Assembly (NCBI RefSeq): GCF_007988965.1
Contig: NZ_BJVD01000004.1
Location: forward strand, 62,001-126,000
Reading direction: 5' to 3'
Length of the DNA: 64,000 bases
DNA from: Rummeliibacillus stabekisii
Lineage (GTDB): Bacteria > Bacillota > Bacilli > Bacillales_A > Planococcaceae
Shown here piece after piece: positions 26,073-36,433 of this stretch. A model generated the notes under the pieces. That model made no database searches. It saw only the letters and a list, made by a program, of their open reading frames with translations, and was not told the origin of the DNA. Both the position numbers and the translations under genes were made by a program. How positions within the stretch are numbered: position 1 is the stretch's first letter; each line of letters begins with the position of its first letter.

Positions 26073-27305
26073 ATGGAAGTCTTTATTGGTAGGCAGCCTA
26101 TATTTAATGGCTTTGATCAAGTTCAGTCATATGAATTGTTATATAGAAGCGGGAGTGAGAGTAATAGATTCCCTTCCATTGATGCTGATTTAGCAACAGT
26201 AGATGTGATTGTTAATTCGCTCTTCTCTATCGGGATGGATGTCCTGTCGAATGGAAAGCCTTGTTTTATCAATTTTACAGAAAATTTATTGATGAGCGAT
26301 ATTTTTGACCACTTAAATCCTGTGCAGTTTGTTATCGAAATACTGGAGGATATCCCTATAACGAAGTCTTTAATCCGTCGTTTAAAAGAATTAAAAGTAA
26401 AGGGCTACCGAATAGCGCTTGATGATTTTGTTTTGCATGATTTCTCTGCGACTTACGAAGAATTATTTACATATATAGATATCATTAAGGTAGACTTCTT
26501 GAATACTAAAAAGGAGGACCGGCAAAAAATTGAAATGCTGGTCAAACGAAAGTTTCCACATATCACGCTTTTGGCAGAGAAGGTTGAAACAAGAGAAGAA
26601 TATGAAAAAGCATTAAAAAAAGGATACAAACTGTTTCAAGGCTACTACTTTATGCAACCGCAAATTATTAAAGGACAGGATGTGCCTGCTAATTTATTGC
26701 ATTATTATCAGGTAATTGCATTATTACGAGCGGAAGAGCCTGATATCAACCAAATTAGCGAGAATATTGAACATGACATTGCATTATCGTACAAGCTTCT
26801 ACAGTTAATCAATTCCTCCGCTAAACGCACAAAATCCAAAATCAGATCGATCAAACAAGCGATACTGCTCCTAGGTCTAGAGGATCTGAAAAGATGGGTG
26901 TATATCTTAATTTATCGTGAATCACAAAAGTTTAATACAGGTGGCACATTTGATGAATTGATGAAAACCTCTTTAGTACGTGCTAAAACATGTGAGTTAT
27001 TAGCGAAACATACTAGAAAAAAGAATATGTCTGAGTATTTCTTGATAGGTATGTTTTCGTTAATAGATGCCATACTACAAAGGCCTATCCATACAATCCT
27101 TCAGCATATGCCTTTAACGGACGAAGTAGCAGAGACAATCTGCGGTGGGGATACGGATATGCAGCCGTTTCTTCAGCTAGCCATCGCCATAGAGAGAATG
27201 CATTTAGAGCAAGTCAGTGTATTAGCTGACGATTTAGAGATCCCGTATGATTCCATTGTTTCTATTTCGAAAGCTTCTGCCAAGTGGGTTAATACTATTT
27301 GCTAA
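26073..27305 (+). CDS. EAL-HDOD domain signalling protein (YuxH-like)
   Basis: 410 aa from the ATG at 26073, 6-7 nt after GCGGAGGGGCG; the first in-frame ATG at 26010 has no ribosome site. Residues about 1-200 are an EAL-type barrel, but motifs are degenerate: YELLYR replaces E-A-L-x-R, FINFTENL the N-L/S segment, IALDDFV the DDFG, while VIEILED, IIKVDFL and LAEKVET keep other core positions. Residues about 205-400 are an HDOD domain (LLQLINSS... IRSIKQAILLLGLEDLKRWV). Fusions of this kind act in c-di-GMP-linked or stress signalling; phosphodiesterase activity is doubtful here. Likely monocistronic. Confidence 0.85.
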   Translation: MEVFIGRQPIFNGFDQVQSYELLYRSGSESNRFPSIDADLATVDVIVNSLFSIGMDVLSNGKPCFINFTENLLMSDIFDHLNPVQFVIEILEDIPITKSLIRRLKELKVKGYRIALDDFVLHDFSATYEELFTYIDIIKVDFLNTKKEDRQKIEMLVKRKFPHITLLAEKVETREEYEKALKKGYKLFQGYYFMQPQIIKGQDVPANLLHYYQVIALLRAEEPDINQISENIEHDIALSYKLLQLINSSAKRTKSKIRSIKQAILLLGLEDLKRWVYILIYRESQKFNTGGTFDELMKTSLVRAKTCELLAKHTRKKNMSEYFLIGMFSLIDAILQRPIHTILQHMPLTDEVAETICGGDTDMQPFLQLAIAIERMHLEQVSVLADDLEIPYDSIVSISKASAKWVNTIC

Positions 27306-27484
27306 AAAATGAACTATTATTGTTTAAAAAGAAAAAATACGGGTATAAATAAAGGGCTATTATTTTATAGTTCTAATTGCATGAAAGCGTCACAATTAAA
27401 TAATATCACCATGTTTAATTTGTGAATGTCTTTGGTATACTTACTGTGTAAGCGTACTAATCCCAATCCCTAGGAGGTATGATG

Positions 27485-27883
27485 ATGAAAAAAGCTTTAT
27501 TAGCAATGTTGTTCGGTTCAGCGCTTGTACTAGGTGCTTGTGGTGGCGGAAATGATAGCGATAAAGACAAATCCGCTACTGATACTACAACAACTGAAAA
27601 CAATAAGACGGATAATACCGCAGACAACAATAAGACTGACGAGTCTACTTCTAACTCAACAGCAAAAGTTGATGCAGAAGCGGTTACACAACAAAAATGT
27701 ATTTCATGCCACGGCAATGAATTACAAGGTGCAGTCGGTCCTGACCTAAGAAAAATTGGTTCACAGCTATCTGAAGATCAAATTAAAGATGTCTTGAAAA
27801 ACGGTAAAGGCAACATGCCAGCTGGTCTAGTAGAAGGCGATGAACTAGATGCTGTTGCAAAATGGCTATCTGAGAAAAAATAA
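27485..27883 (+). CDS. cccB: Membrane-anchored cytochrome c-551 (CccB-like lipoprotein)
   Basis: 132 aa if started at the third of three consecutive ATGs (27479, 27482, 27485), 7 nt after AGGAGG. Lipoprotein signal with lipobox LGAC, a 40-residue Thr/Asp/Asn/Lys linker, then a single class I cytochrome c domain with heme motif CISCH (about 78-82) and the distal methionine in GNMPAGL (about 111-117). It matches small Bacillus cytochromes such as CccB/c-551, tethered outside the membrane and carrying electrons to terminal oxidases. Ends at a terminator. Confidence 0.9.
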   Translation: MKKALLAMLFGSALVLGACGGGNDSDKDKSATDTTTTENNKTDNTADNNKTDESTSNSTAKVDAEAVTQQKCISCHGNELQGAVGPDLRKIGSQLSEDQIKDVLKNGKGNMPAGLVEGDELDAVAKWLSEKK

Positions 27884-27889
27884 TGATTT

Positions 27890-27924
27890 AAACTAGCTTT
27901 CATCTAAGGGAGCTAGTTTTTTTG
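27890..27924 (+). terminator. Terminator after the cytochrome c gene
   Basis: AAACTAGCTTTC pairs imperfectly with GGAGCTAGTTT, followed by seven Ts. Confidence 0.88.
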
Positions 27925-28033
27925 TTGTTTAAATAAATACTATACATAACCAAGCAAAGTTGCATGATATGTTCTTCTATATACTTATGTTAGAATGTTG
28001 ATAGCATAGAGATTTGAAAAGGTGGTCAGAAAG

Positions 28034-28975
28034 ATGGCATTAGACCAAGTGAGTACAAAGGACATTATTGAAGCATTACATCTGACGTTAATTAGCGGTG
28101 AAGAAGGAATTGGCCGCCATATTTTAACAAGTGATATATCACGTCCAGGCCTAGAAATGGCGGGATATTTTACGCATTATCCGGCAGAACGCGTACAGCT
28201 ATTAGGAAAAACGGAGCTGTCTTTCTATGAGTTGTTGTCAGAGGAAATACAAATTGACCGAATGAACAAGCTTTGTTCAAAAGAGACACCCGCAATCATT
28301 GTTTCACATGATATGGAAGTGCCAAAGGCTCTTGTAGAAGCCTCTAAAAAACATCAAGTCCCAGTGTTAACAACAAAACTGCCAACAACCCGTTTTTCGA
28401 GCCAGTTGACCAATTATTTAGAAAGTCGTTTAGCGCCTTCTACAGCTATGCATGGCGTACTGGTCGACATTTATGGCATTGGCGTACTGCTTACAGGGAA
28501 AAGTGGTGTGGGCAAAAGTGAAACAGCGCTGGAATTAATAAAAAAAGGGCATCGTCTTGTTGCGGATGACTGTGTAGAAATTCGCCAAGAAGGAGAAAGC
28601 TTAATTGGAAGTGCCCCTCCTTTAATCAATCATTTATTAGAAATTCGTGGACTAGGTATTATCGATATTATGACGTTATTTGGGGCGAGCGCTGTTCGCA
28701 AGCATAAACGTATTTCTCTCGTTGTCGATTTAGAAATTTGGGATTCTGAAAAAACCTACGATCGGCTAGGCCTTGAAACCGAAACACTGAAAATTATTGA
28801 TACAGAATTACCTAAGCTAACAATCCCTGTAAGGCCGGGAAGAAATTTATCTGATATTATTGAAGTAGCTGCTATGAATCACCGCTTGAAAACGCTAGGC
28901 GTTAACGCAGCAGAAGAATTCTCTAAAAGATTAAATCGAGTGATTGAAGAGAAAGATGAATCAGGATTAAAGTAA
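28034..28975 (+). CDS. hprK: HPr kinase/phosphorylase HprK
   Basis: 313 aa from the ATG at 28034 (AAAAGGTGGT about 8 nt upstream); a GTG at 28022 lies in that site. N-terminal HprK domain to about residue 130, then the kinase domain with P-loop GKSGVGKSE (about 155-163), H-rich VADDCVEI, and the signature [12 protein letters not shown] (about 203-214). It phosphorylates and dephosphorylates Ser46 of HPr and of Crh (crh is 9 kb downstream), the basis of CcpA-mediated carbon catabolite control. First gene of an hprK-lgt-ppaX-yvoF cluster as in B. subtilis. Confidence 0.96.
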   Translation: MALDQVSTKDIIEALHLTLISGEEGIGRHILTSDISRPGLEMAGYFTHYPAERVQLLGKTELSFYELLSEEIQIDRMNKLCSKETPAIIVSHDMEVPKALVEASKKHQVPVLTTKLPTTRFSSQLTNYLESRLAPSTAMHGVLVDIYGIGVLLTGKSGVGKSETALELIKKGHRLVADDCVEIRQEGESLIGSAPPLINHLLEIRGLGIIDIMTLFGASAVRKHKRISLVVDLEIWDSEKTYDRLGLETETLKIIDTELPKLTIPVRPGRNLSDIIEVAAMNHRLKTLGVNAAEEFSKRLNRVIEEKDESGLK

Positions 28976-29003
28976 AGCAGATGGAATGGAAGGAGCAACA
29001 AAT

Positions 29004-29813
29004 GTGTTTGATTCAATTTTATTAGCCATAGATCCTGTGGCACTTAAGCTCGGCCCTATTTCGGTCAGATGGTATGGAGTCATTATTGCAACAGGTATTG
29101 TAATAGCCTATATCGTAGGACAACGCGAAATGCGCAAAAGAGGGTTTAATGAAGATTTTCTAACCGATTTACTAATATGGGCAGTGCCCATCTCTATAAT
29201 TTGCGCGAGAATTTACTATGTCATTTTTGAATGGCCATATTATGCTTCACACCCAGATCAAATTATACAAATTTGGCATGGAGGCATAGCCATCCATGGA
29301 GCATTAATCGGTGCATTCATCACGGCGATTATTTTCACACGTAAACGAGGCGTTAGCTTCTGGAAGGTAGCTGATATCTTGGCCCCTTCACTTATTATCG
29401 GACAAATCGTTGGCCGTTGGGGAAACTTTATGAACCAAGAGGCATATGGCGGTGTTGTGAGCCGTTCATTCTTAGAGAGTTTGCATTTGCCAAATTGGTT
29501 AATTGAACAAATGAATGTAAATGGTTTCTATCATCATCCTACATTTTTATACGAATCGTTATGGAATCTAGTAGGATTGGTTCTATTATTATTGCTTCGT
29601 AAAGTGAACTTACGGCGTGGGGAAATATTCCTTACATATATAATGTGGTATTCGTTTGGTCGTTTCTTCATCGAAGGAATGCGTACAGACAGTTTGTTGA
29701 TCGGTAATTTGAGAATGGCCCAAATTGTATCGCTAATTGGTTTAATCGTGGGCGCCATCCTAATTATTTACCGCAGGGTAACAATAAAAAAACCCGTGCG
29801 CTATAAGGATTAG
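29004..29813 (+). CDS. lgt: Prolipoprotein diacylglyceryl transferase Lgt
   Basis: 269 aa from the GTG at 29004, 8 nt after AAGGAG; this equals the B. subtilis length, whereas the ATG at 28986 sits within the ribosome site. Seven membrane helices; HGGIAIHGALIG (about 93-104) and the Lgt signature GRWGNFMNQEAYGG (about 136-149) carry the catalytic and phosphatidylglycerol-binding residues. It transfers diacylglycerol to the lipobox cysteine of prolipoproteins, of which this window encodes at least two. Starts 28 nt after hprK. Confidence 0.95.
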   Translation: MFDSILLAIDPVALKLGPISVRWYGVIIATGIVIAYIVGQREMRKRGFNEDFLTDLLIWAVPISIICARIYYVIFEWPYYASHPDQIIQIWHGGIAIHGALIGAFITAIIFTRKRGVSFWKVADILAPSLIIGQIVGRWGNFMNQEAYGGVVSRSFLESLHLPNWLIEQMNVNGFYHHPTFLYESLWNLVGLVLLLLLRKVNLRRGEIFLTYIMWYSFGRFFIEGMRTDSLLIGNLRMAQIVSLIGLIVGAILIIYRRVTIKKPVRYKD

Positions 29814-29849
29814 GAGAAGTTATTGGACAGGAAAAGGGGTATGTAAAAA

Positions 29850-30509
29850 ATGACAGATACAAAATTTAAAGGATTGCTTTTTGACTTTGATGGAACATTG
29901 CTAGACACGAATGAACTGATAATCCAAACATTTTTATATGTGTTAGATGCGGAATTTCCCGGGAAATTTACAAGAGACGACATGCTTCCTTTTATCGGGC
30001 CGACATTAATCGAGTCATTTTCATCCATAGATGCTGAAAAGGCTGAAGATTGGATATTGAAATACCGCGTTTGGAACGAAGAACATCATGATGAGCTAGC
30101 AAAGGAATTTGATGGTGTAAAAGAAACGTTGGAATTGCTTTATGAGAAAGGAATTCGACTAGCAATTGTCTCAACAAAAAGAAGAGATCCATTATTAAAG
30201 GGTCTTCGTTTGCTAGGGGTTGAACATTTGTTTGAAGTAATTGTCAGCATAGATGAAGTAACACATGCCAAGCCAGATCCCGAGCCAATCCTATTAGCCC
30301 TAAACAAAATGAACCTTAATAAAGATGAAGTAATAATGATTGGAGACAACTCCCATGATATTGAAGGTGGGAAAAACGCAGGTGTCAAAACGGCAGGTGT
30401 TGCCTGGTCTGCAAAAGGAGAAGAATTCTTGATGAATTTCAATCCGGATTATATGCTACACCACATCACTGACTTATTAGCTATAATAGAGGAGTCTGTG
30501 CATGCGTAG
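29850..30509 (+). CDS. ppaX: Pyrophosphatase PpaX (HAD family)
   Basis: 219 aa, HAD superfamily subclass I. Motif I is FDFDGTLLDT (about 10-19) with both catalytic aspartates, motif II IVSTKRR, motif III HAKPDPEP and motif IV MIGDNSHDIEGG. B. subtilis PpaX has 216 residues and hydrolyses the pyrophosphate made when HprK dephosphorylates P-Ser-HPr, which explains its clustering with hprK. Its end overlaps the acyltransferase gene by 8 nt. The yvoD gene between lgt and ppaX of B. subtilis is missing. Confidence 0.93.
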   Translation: MTDTKFKGLLFDFDGTLLDTNELIIQTFLYVLDAEFPGKFTRDDMLPFIGPTLIESFSSIDAEKAEDWILKYRVWNEEHHDELAKEFDGVKETLELLYEKGIRLAIVSTKRRDPLLKGLRLLGVEHLFEVIVSIDEVTHAKPDPEPILLALNKMNLNKDEVIMIGDNSHDIEGGKNAGVKTAGVAWSAKGEEFLMNFNPDYMLHHITDLLAIIEESVHA

Positions 30510-31020
30510 AACAGAGAGGTACCCTGTTACAGGGTCTACCTCTCTTTGGCAAATCTATAAAACCGTTTCTTTTTGGAAAGTCGCCAAATGCTTTATCGTG
30601 ATTGAAATCGCTCGCTATACCCCTTTCCTTTCTATGAAAAATTGGTTGTATCGGACTTTCTTGAAAATGGAAGTCGGAGAAAAAACCTCTTTTGCATTGA
30701 AAGTCACACCAGACACAATGTTTCCTGAACGGATAAAGGTAGGCAGCGATACCATTATTGGCTTTAATACAACCATCCTCGCTCACGAGTATTTAGTTAA
30801 TGAGTATCGCTTAGGCGATGTTATCATTGGGGATCGTGTTATGATTGGCGCCAACACGACTATTCTTCCAGGAGTTGAAATTGGCAACGATGCGATTGTC
30901 TCAGCTATGACACTTGTAAACAAAGATGTGCCAGCAGGCGCATTTGTAGGTGGCAATCCAATGAGGATTATTTATCCAAAGGAAAACAAAGCCTCTGATG
31001 GACCAGATACTACTAAATAA
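30502..31020 (+). CDS. yvoF: Left-handed beta-helix acyltransferase (YvoF-like)
   Basis: 172 aa. The C-terminal half is a hexapeptide-repeat LbH domain (VGSDTIIGFNTTIL..., IIGDRVMIGANTTILPGVEIGNDAIVSAMTLVNKDVPAGAFVGGNP), ending in the typical VPAGAFVGGNPMRII cap. The N-terminal ~60 residues are helical and membrane-associating in character. It corresponds to B. subtilis YvoF, a putative O-acetyltransferase of unknown substrate. The start overlaps the ppaX end by 8 nt. In B. subtilis hisZ follows; here no his gene follows. Confidence 0.85.
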   Translation: MRRTERYPVTGSTSLWQIYKTVSFWKVAKCFIVIEIARYTPFLSMKNWLYRTFLKMEVGEKTSFALKVTPDTMFPERIKVGSDTIIGFNTTILAHEYLVNEYRLGDVIIGDRVMIGANTTILPGVEIGNDAIVSAMTLVNKDVPAGAFVGGNPMRIIYPKENKASDGPDTTK

Positions 31021-31021
31021 G

Positions 31022-31102
31022 TAGAGATGCGAGGGAGCTCCACTCAACGAGACAACACAATGTATCGCTGATTGGAGCTCCGATTAACTTCTCGCTAAGT
31101 AG
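31022..31102. repeat. Long interrupted inverted repeat downstream of yvoF
   Basis: GCGAG-GGAGCTCC (31029-31041) faces GGAGCTCC (31074-31081) and, after a 9-nt interruption, CTCGC (31091-31095); GTAGA outside the left arm is matched loosely by TAAGTAGA on the right. It has no T tract, so it is not an ordinary terminator. GGAGCTCC is itself palindromic, so alternative folds are possible. Confidence 0.5.
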
Positions 31103-31144
31103 ATGAGGGAAGATTTTATACGTATGAAATGAACAATTATATGA

Positions 31145-31192
31145 TATAATGGTGGATACTATGTTTAAGGAACGTATGAAAGCGTTCCTTAT
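31145..31192 (+). promoter_or_regulatory. -10 element and leader hairpin before the TPR gene
   Basis: TATAAT at 31145-31150 precedes AAGGAACG (31167-31174) and CGTTCCTT (31183-31190), which form a perfect 8-bp stem followed by ATTTTATTT and then the ribosome site CGGAGGA. If transcription starts from this -10 the hairpin lies in the leader and could attenuate; otherwise it is the terminator of the upstream operon. Confidence 0.45.
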
Positions 31193-31218
31193 TTTATTTC
31201 GGAGGATCATTTCAAGAT

Positions 31219-32739
31219 ATGAAAAGTGAACATAATACGCGGAAAAATGTTGTTTCCTTTATTCCTAGCGGAGAATTTTACTATAAAAAAGCTGTACAAG
31301 CACTAAATCGAGATCAAGAAGGGAAAGCGCATAAATATTTAAAAAGGGCAGTGGAGCTTAGCCCAGATGATTCTCTTATTTTATTGCAATACGCTATTCT
31401 CGAATTGGAAGCGGGGCAGCTTGACCATGCCTTAGATTTATTGAAAAAAGCAAATGAGATTGATCCCAATGAGCCCGAGATTCTCCTCTTTTTAGCAGAA
31501 GCTTCTGCGCAAGCTGGCTTTACAGATGATGCCAAATATTATGCAGAAGAATATCTTCGCCTTGATGAAATGGGTGAATATGCGGAAGAAGCCATTGATA
31601 TTATTGAGTTTGCTACGTCAATGGAAGAGAGCGGCTTTTCACTTCAACCAGTGGAACGTGAGGTTGCTTATTTGCAGGAAAAAGCCAGAAAGTATATGGA
31701 AACTGGCGAATTAGATGAAGCTATTACCATATTAGAAGAAATTATTGCAGATCATCCAGATGTCTGGCCTGCATACAACAATCTATCACTTGCCTACTTT
31801 TATAAAGGTGATGCAGAACAAGCAAGAGCCTTGTTGTACCAAGTGTTGAAAGGGAATTATGGCAATTTGTTTGCATTATGCAATCTAACGGTCATGGCCT
31901 ATTATGAAAAAGATGATAGCGAGGTCGAAGAATTAAAGTCATTGCTTGTGAAGCTTTGCCCATATTCCTTTGAACAGCGCTATAAATTGGGTGCGACATT
32001 AGCTTTAATCGGCTGTTATAAAGAAGCATACCATTGGCTACATAGTATGAAAGTGCAAGGCTTTCAAGGAGACTCTGGCTTTTACTTTTGGCTATCACAT
32101 GCCTCATATTTTACTGGCCATGAAGAAGAAGCGAGAGAAACATGGGATGAGCTGATTGCCATTGATCCAGAAAAGAAAGGGTTTGAACCTTGGCTGATCA
32201 ATAATGCGCTGGAAGATGAAGAAGCTATTGAAAACAATCGGAATTTCATTATTGAAAAATTAGAAAGTGGCTATAGTAGCGAGAGGCTGCTTGGTTTATT
32301 TTTGCTTGGCAAATCGCCGTACCAGCAAGAAATCGTCGGCCATCCTAGCATTATCAATGTAGATGAATACACCACTATCGAAAAATTATTTTTGGCTTAT
32401 GCACTAGATCAAGACTTTTTAGGAGACGGCGAACGTATAAAAGTGTTTTTGAAAGCTATTGAAGTAGCAGAACTTCTATATAAGGAATTCAAGCCACTGA
32501 AGCTACACGACACATTTATATTCCAAATGTGGTTTGTTCTTTTTGAACGAGCATGGGAAAAAGAGTATCTATTTAAAAATCCTAAAGCTCTTGCAGCGGC
32601 AACTGAATATATGTATAAATCGTCGCGCACGAAGGATATCACAAAAAAAGAGATTGCTAAGTACTATGGTATATCTTCACAGACTTTAACGAAATATGTG
32701 AATGAACTTATTCAGTATTTGCCTTTATTTGATCAATAG
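31219..32739 (+). CDS. yvcD: Tetratricopeptide-repeat protein (YvcD-like)
   Basis: 506 aa with an N-terminal TPR array (for example YYKKAVQALNRDQEGKAHKYLKRAVELSPDD, then LEAGQLDHALDLLKKANEIDPNEPE) and a second set at about 155-215 (GELDEAITILEEIIADHPDVWPAYNNLSLAYFYKGD). The C-terminus (about 470-500, KEIAKYYGISSQTLTKYVNEL) looks like a helix-turn-helix. It matches B. subtilis YvcD, which precedes trxB in the same order. Its role is unknown; TPRs suggest a protein-interaction scaffold. Cytoplasmic. Confidence 0.87.
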   Translation: MKSEHNTRKNVVSFIPSGEFYYKKAVQALNRDQEGKAHKYLKRAVELSPDDSLILLQYAILELEAGQLDHALDLLKKANEIDPNEPEILLFLAEASAQAGFTDDAKYYAEEYLRLDEMGEYAEEAIDIIEFATSMEESGFSLQPVEREVAYLQEKARKYMETGELDEAITILEEIIADHPDVWPAYNNLSLAYFYKGDAEQARALLYQVLKGNYGNLFALCNLTVMAYYEKDDSEVEELKSLLVKLCPYSFEQRYKLGATLALIGCYKEAYHWLHSMKVQGFQGDSGFYFWLSHASYFTGHEEEARETWDELIAIDPEKKGFEPWLINNALEDEEAIENNRNFIIEKLESGYSSERLLGLFLLGKSPYQQEIVGHPSIINVDEYTTIEKLFLAYALDQDFLGDGERIKVFLKAIEVAELLYKEFKPLKLHDTFIFQMWFVLFERAWEKEYLFKNPKALAAATEYMYKSSRTKDITKKEIAKYYGISSQTLTKYVNELIQYLPLFDQ

Positions 32740-32808
32740 AGGCATGCTGCAAGCAGATATCTTGTCATAATGAAAGGATATCCTCTAAGATTAGAACTAA
32801 TGAAATAG

Positions 32809-33777
<969 letters not shown>

Positions 33778-33867
33778 TTGTAATATAAACTCTACATTGT
33801 TGACATCTCTCTGTTAAATAAAAGGGCTATAATATTCGCATAACCCCTTATAAGATTAATATTTCTT

Positions 33868-33915
33868 GTGGCTGATTCTTTTCGTTTTTTTAGGCGAAAG
33901 AGTCAGCTTTTTTTT
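33868..33915 (+). terminator. Terminator after trxB
   Basis: GCTGATTCTTTTCG (33871-33884) pairs with CGAAAGAGTCAGC (33895-33907) with minor mismatches, followed by eight Ts. Confidence 0.88.
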
Positions 33916-34052
33916 CGATATTTTTACTAGGAAGAGTTATAGACAGGCTTTGTCCGATGGGGTAAACTGAGCGGATGTTAATTCCTTTGTACTCATGGTG
34001 CAGTAGCCTGTATAATATAATTATATGGACAAAGAGAAACGAGGTGTCGTGT

Positions 34053-34535
34053 GTGCAAAGAATCGCCAATTTATTAGTGATGAAAGACGATCAAGTACTA
34101 TTATTAAAGAAGCCACGACGCGGCTGGTATGTAGCACCGGGCGGTAAAGTAGAGGGCGGCGAGTCGATTTTTGAAGCGGCGAGCAGAGAATTTTATGAAG
34201 AGACAGGCGCTACTGCCATTCACCCCCATCTAAAAGGTGTATATACAATGGTCATTAAACGAGATGAAGAGATCGTGAATGAGTGGATGCTCTTTACCTT
34301 TGTGGCTCAAGATTTAGAAGGTGCCCCATATAAGGAAACACGTGAAGGGATACTTGAGTGGCATCCCGTTGAAGAATTAAAAACATTGCCTATGGCAGAA
34401 GGTGACCGTACAAATTTGCTTTATGCTGTTGAACAGACTGGTACTCAATATGGAACGTTTACATATACAGAAGACTTCCAATTGCTGGAGGAGCGCATTC
34501 AAATGTCCTCTGAAAGGAATGATGATCATGTCTAA
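34053..34535 (+). CDS. yvcI: NUDIX hydrolase YvcI
   Basis: 160 aa from the GTG at 34053, 6 nt after GAGGTG; this matches the ~158 residues of B. subtilis YvcI, while the ATG at 33975 would add a foreign-looking extension. Nudix box [20 protein letters not shown] followed by ETGA (about 33-56) is complete. B. subtilis YvcI has nucleotide-hydrolase activity, possibly on GTP or related stress nucleotides; substrate here unproven. It overlaps rapZ by 8 nt and is first in the yvcI-rapZ-yvcK-whiA-crh operon. Confidence 0.9.
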   Translation: MQRIANLLVMKDDQVLLLKKPRRGWYVAPGGKVEGGESIFEAASREFYEETGATAIHPHLKGVYTMVIKRDEEIVNEWMLFTFVAQDLEGAPYKETREGILEWHPVEELKTLPMAEGDRTNLLYAVEQTGTQYGTFTYTEDFQLLEERIQMSSERNDDHV

Positions 34536-35409
34536 TCAAAACGCCGTAAACGAATTAATTATTATCACAGGAATGTCTGGTGCAGGAAAAACCTTGGCTA
34601 TTCAAAGCTTTGAGGATCTGGGTTTTTATTGTATTGATAATTTGCCACCTGCTTTATTGCCAACATTCCTTAATCTAATGAAAGAATCCAAAAAGGAGAT
34701 ATCACGTATTGCAGCCGTAATGGATTTACGCGGCGGTGATTTTTTCTCCGCATTGAACGAAGCGCTAGAGCAGATTGAAAAAGAAGATTTAGTTGCGACA
34801 AAGATTCTGTTTTTAGATGCGGATGACGAGTCGCTTGTCAGACGCTATAAAGAAACAAGGCGTACCCATCCTTTAGCGGATAATGGACTGCCATTGATGG
34901 GGATTCAACGTGAAAGGGATCTCTTGGCAGATGTCAAAGAACGTGCGCAATATATTTATAATACAACGAGCATGAAGCCTAGAGAGCTTCGCGAACGCAT
35001 CCGTGCCCAATTTTCAGAAGTGAATTCACGTCAATTTACAGTGAACGTCATGTCATTTGGCTTTAAACATGGCATGCCAATTGATGCGGATCTCGTGTTT
35101 GATATACGCTTTTTGCCAAATCCTTATTATATCGAAGGGCTTCGGCCAAAAACTGGATTAGATGAAGATGTTTCTTCATATGTATTGAAATATGACGATA
35201 CAAAAGCATTGATTCAAAAGCTAACAGATTTGTTCCAATTTATGATTCCGCTTTATCAAAAAGAAGGGAAAACGCAGCTAGTTATTGCGTTTGGATGTAC
35301 TGGCGGCCAACATCGCTCGGTTACATTAGCAGAGTACTTTGGCCATCTTTTGGACGAACAGGCTCCAACTGTTATTACCCACCGCGATATAGCGAAGAGA
35401 AAGGAATAA
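34528..35409 (+). CDS. rapZ: RNase adapter/nucleotide-binding protein RapZ (YvcJ)
   Basis: 293 aa from the ATG at 34528 (AAAGGA 9 nt upstream); the longer reading starting 34402 is inside yvcI. P-loop [10 protein letters not shown] (about 13-22), [15 protein letters not shown], then the C-terminal RapZ domain with [23 protein letters not shown] and [10 protein letters not shown]. In Bacillus (YvcJ) it binds and hydrolyses nucleotides and affects competence; in E. coli RapZ controls glmS through a small RNA. Overlaps the upstream gene by 8 nt and is 4 nt from yvcK. Confidence 0.95.
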   Translation: MSNQNAVNELIIITGMSGAGKTLAIQSFEDLGFYCIDNLPPALLPTFLNLMKESKKEISRIAAVMDLRGGDFFSALNEALEQIEKEDLVATKILFLDADDESLVRRYKETRRTHPLADNGLPLMGIQRERDLLADVKERAQYIYNTTSMKPRELRERIRAQFSEVNSRQFTVNVMSFGFKHGMPIDADLVFDIRFLPNPYYIEGLRPKTGLDEDVSSYVLKYDDTKALIQKLTDLFQFMIPLYQKEGKTQLVIAFGCTGGQHRSVTLAEYFGHLLDEQAPTVITHRDIAKRKE

Positions 35410-35413
35410 TGCT

Positions 35414-36400
35414 ATGCAAAAAGCACTTACGCGTGTTGCTATTATCGGCGGTGGCACTGGATTATCTACATTGCTTAGAGGCTTAAAAAAATGTCCCATT
35501 GATTTAACGGCAATCGTAACAGTAGCAGACGATGGCGGTAGCTCAGGGAGAATCCGAGATGATTTTCAAATCCCACCGCCCGGCGACATTCGCCAAGTAA
35601 TCGCTGCGTTATCAGAGGTTGAACCGCTGGTAGAAGAAATGTTCCAATATCGCTTTCAAGGAAAAGAAGAGCTAGGGGGCCATTCTCTAGGGAATTTGAT
35701 GCTTACAGCGTTAACTGCTATAACGGGTGATTTTTCGCATGCAATCGCCGAAATGAGCCGAGTATTAAATGTACATGGCAAAGTGTTGCCTGCAGCCAAT
35801 CAGAGAATCACGCTTATGGCTGAGCTTGAAAATGGAACGATTGTCAAAGGGGAATCTAAAATCCCTTCGTATAATCAAAGAATTCAGCGTGTATTTTTAT
35901 CGCCGGCGGATGTGTTGCCGGTGCAGGAAGCAGTGAGCGCTATTGAGAGTGCTGATATCATTATTATTGGTCCTGGTAGCCTTTATACAAGCATCTTGCC
36001 TAATTTATTGGTAAATGGTATTCGTGAAGCTGTATTGAATGCAAAAGGCCATAAAATTTATATATGCAATCTGATGACGCAAGCAGGTGAAACCTCTCAT
36101 TATTCTGCCGCAGATCATGTCCAAGCGCTAATCGATCATGTGGGTGCGAACTTCCTTCATACCATCTTGATTAACAAAGAAGAGCTTCCACTGTCAATTC
36201 GAGAAGCATACAGCAAAGAATTAGCGGAGCCTGTCAGGTTTGATGTGCCAAGACTTGAAGGAATGGGGCTAGAGGTCATTAAAAAGGATATAGCATCCAT
36301 TCATGATGGCGTAGTGCGGCATGATGCCAATAATGTAGCAGCATGGATTGTAGAATATGCAACAAATTATCAACAAAAAAAGCAATCTTCGGCGAATTAG
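35414..36400 (+). CDS. yvcK: Gluconeogenesis/cell-shape factor YvcK
   Basis: 328 aa, CofD/YvcK family. N-terminal IIGGGTGLSTLLRGLK (about 10-25) and the VADDGGSSGRIRDDF loop bind UDP-sugars; GPGSLYTSILPNLLV and the NLMTQAGETSHYSAADHVQAL segment are conserved. In B. subtilis YvcK is needed for growth on gluconeogenic substrates, localises helically and influences PBP1 placement through UDP-GlcNAc sensing. Spacing of 4 nt from rapZ and 33 nt to whiA indicates one operon. Confidence 0.95.
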   Translation: MQKALTRVAIIGGGTGLSTLLRGLKKCPIDLTAIVTVADDGGSSGRIRDDFQIPPPGDIRQVIAALSEVEPLVEEMFQYRFQGKEELGGHSLGNLMLTALTAITGDFSHAIAEMSRVLNVHGKVLPAANQRITLMAELENGTIVKGESKIPSYNQRIQRVFLSPADVLPVQEAVSAIESADIIIIGPGSLYTSILPNLLVNGIREAVLNAKGHKIYICNLMTQAGETSHYSAADHVQALIDHVGANFLHTILINKEELPLSIREAYSKELAEPVRFDVPRLEGMGLEVIKKDIASIHDGVVRHDANNVAAWIVEYATNYQQKKQSSAN

Positions 36401-36433
36401 CGTCTAAAATATAACAAGGAAGGAGGGATCGCT

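Noticed and set aside
27446-27460. cre site before the cytochrome c gene
   Set aside because: TGTAAGCG matches, but the right half (TACTAA) does not.
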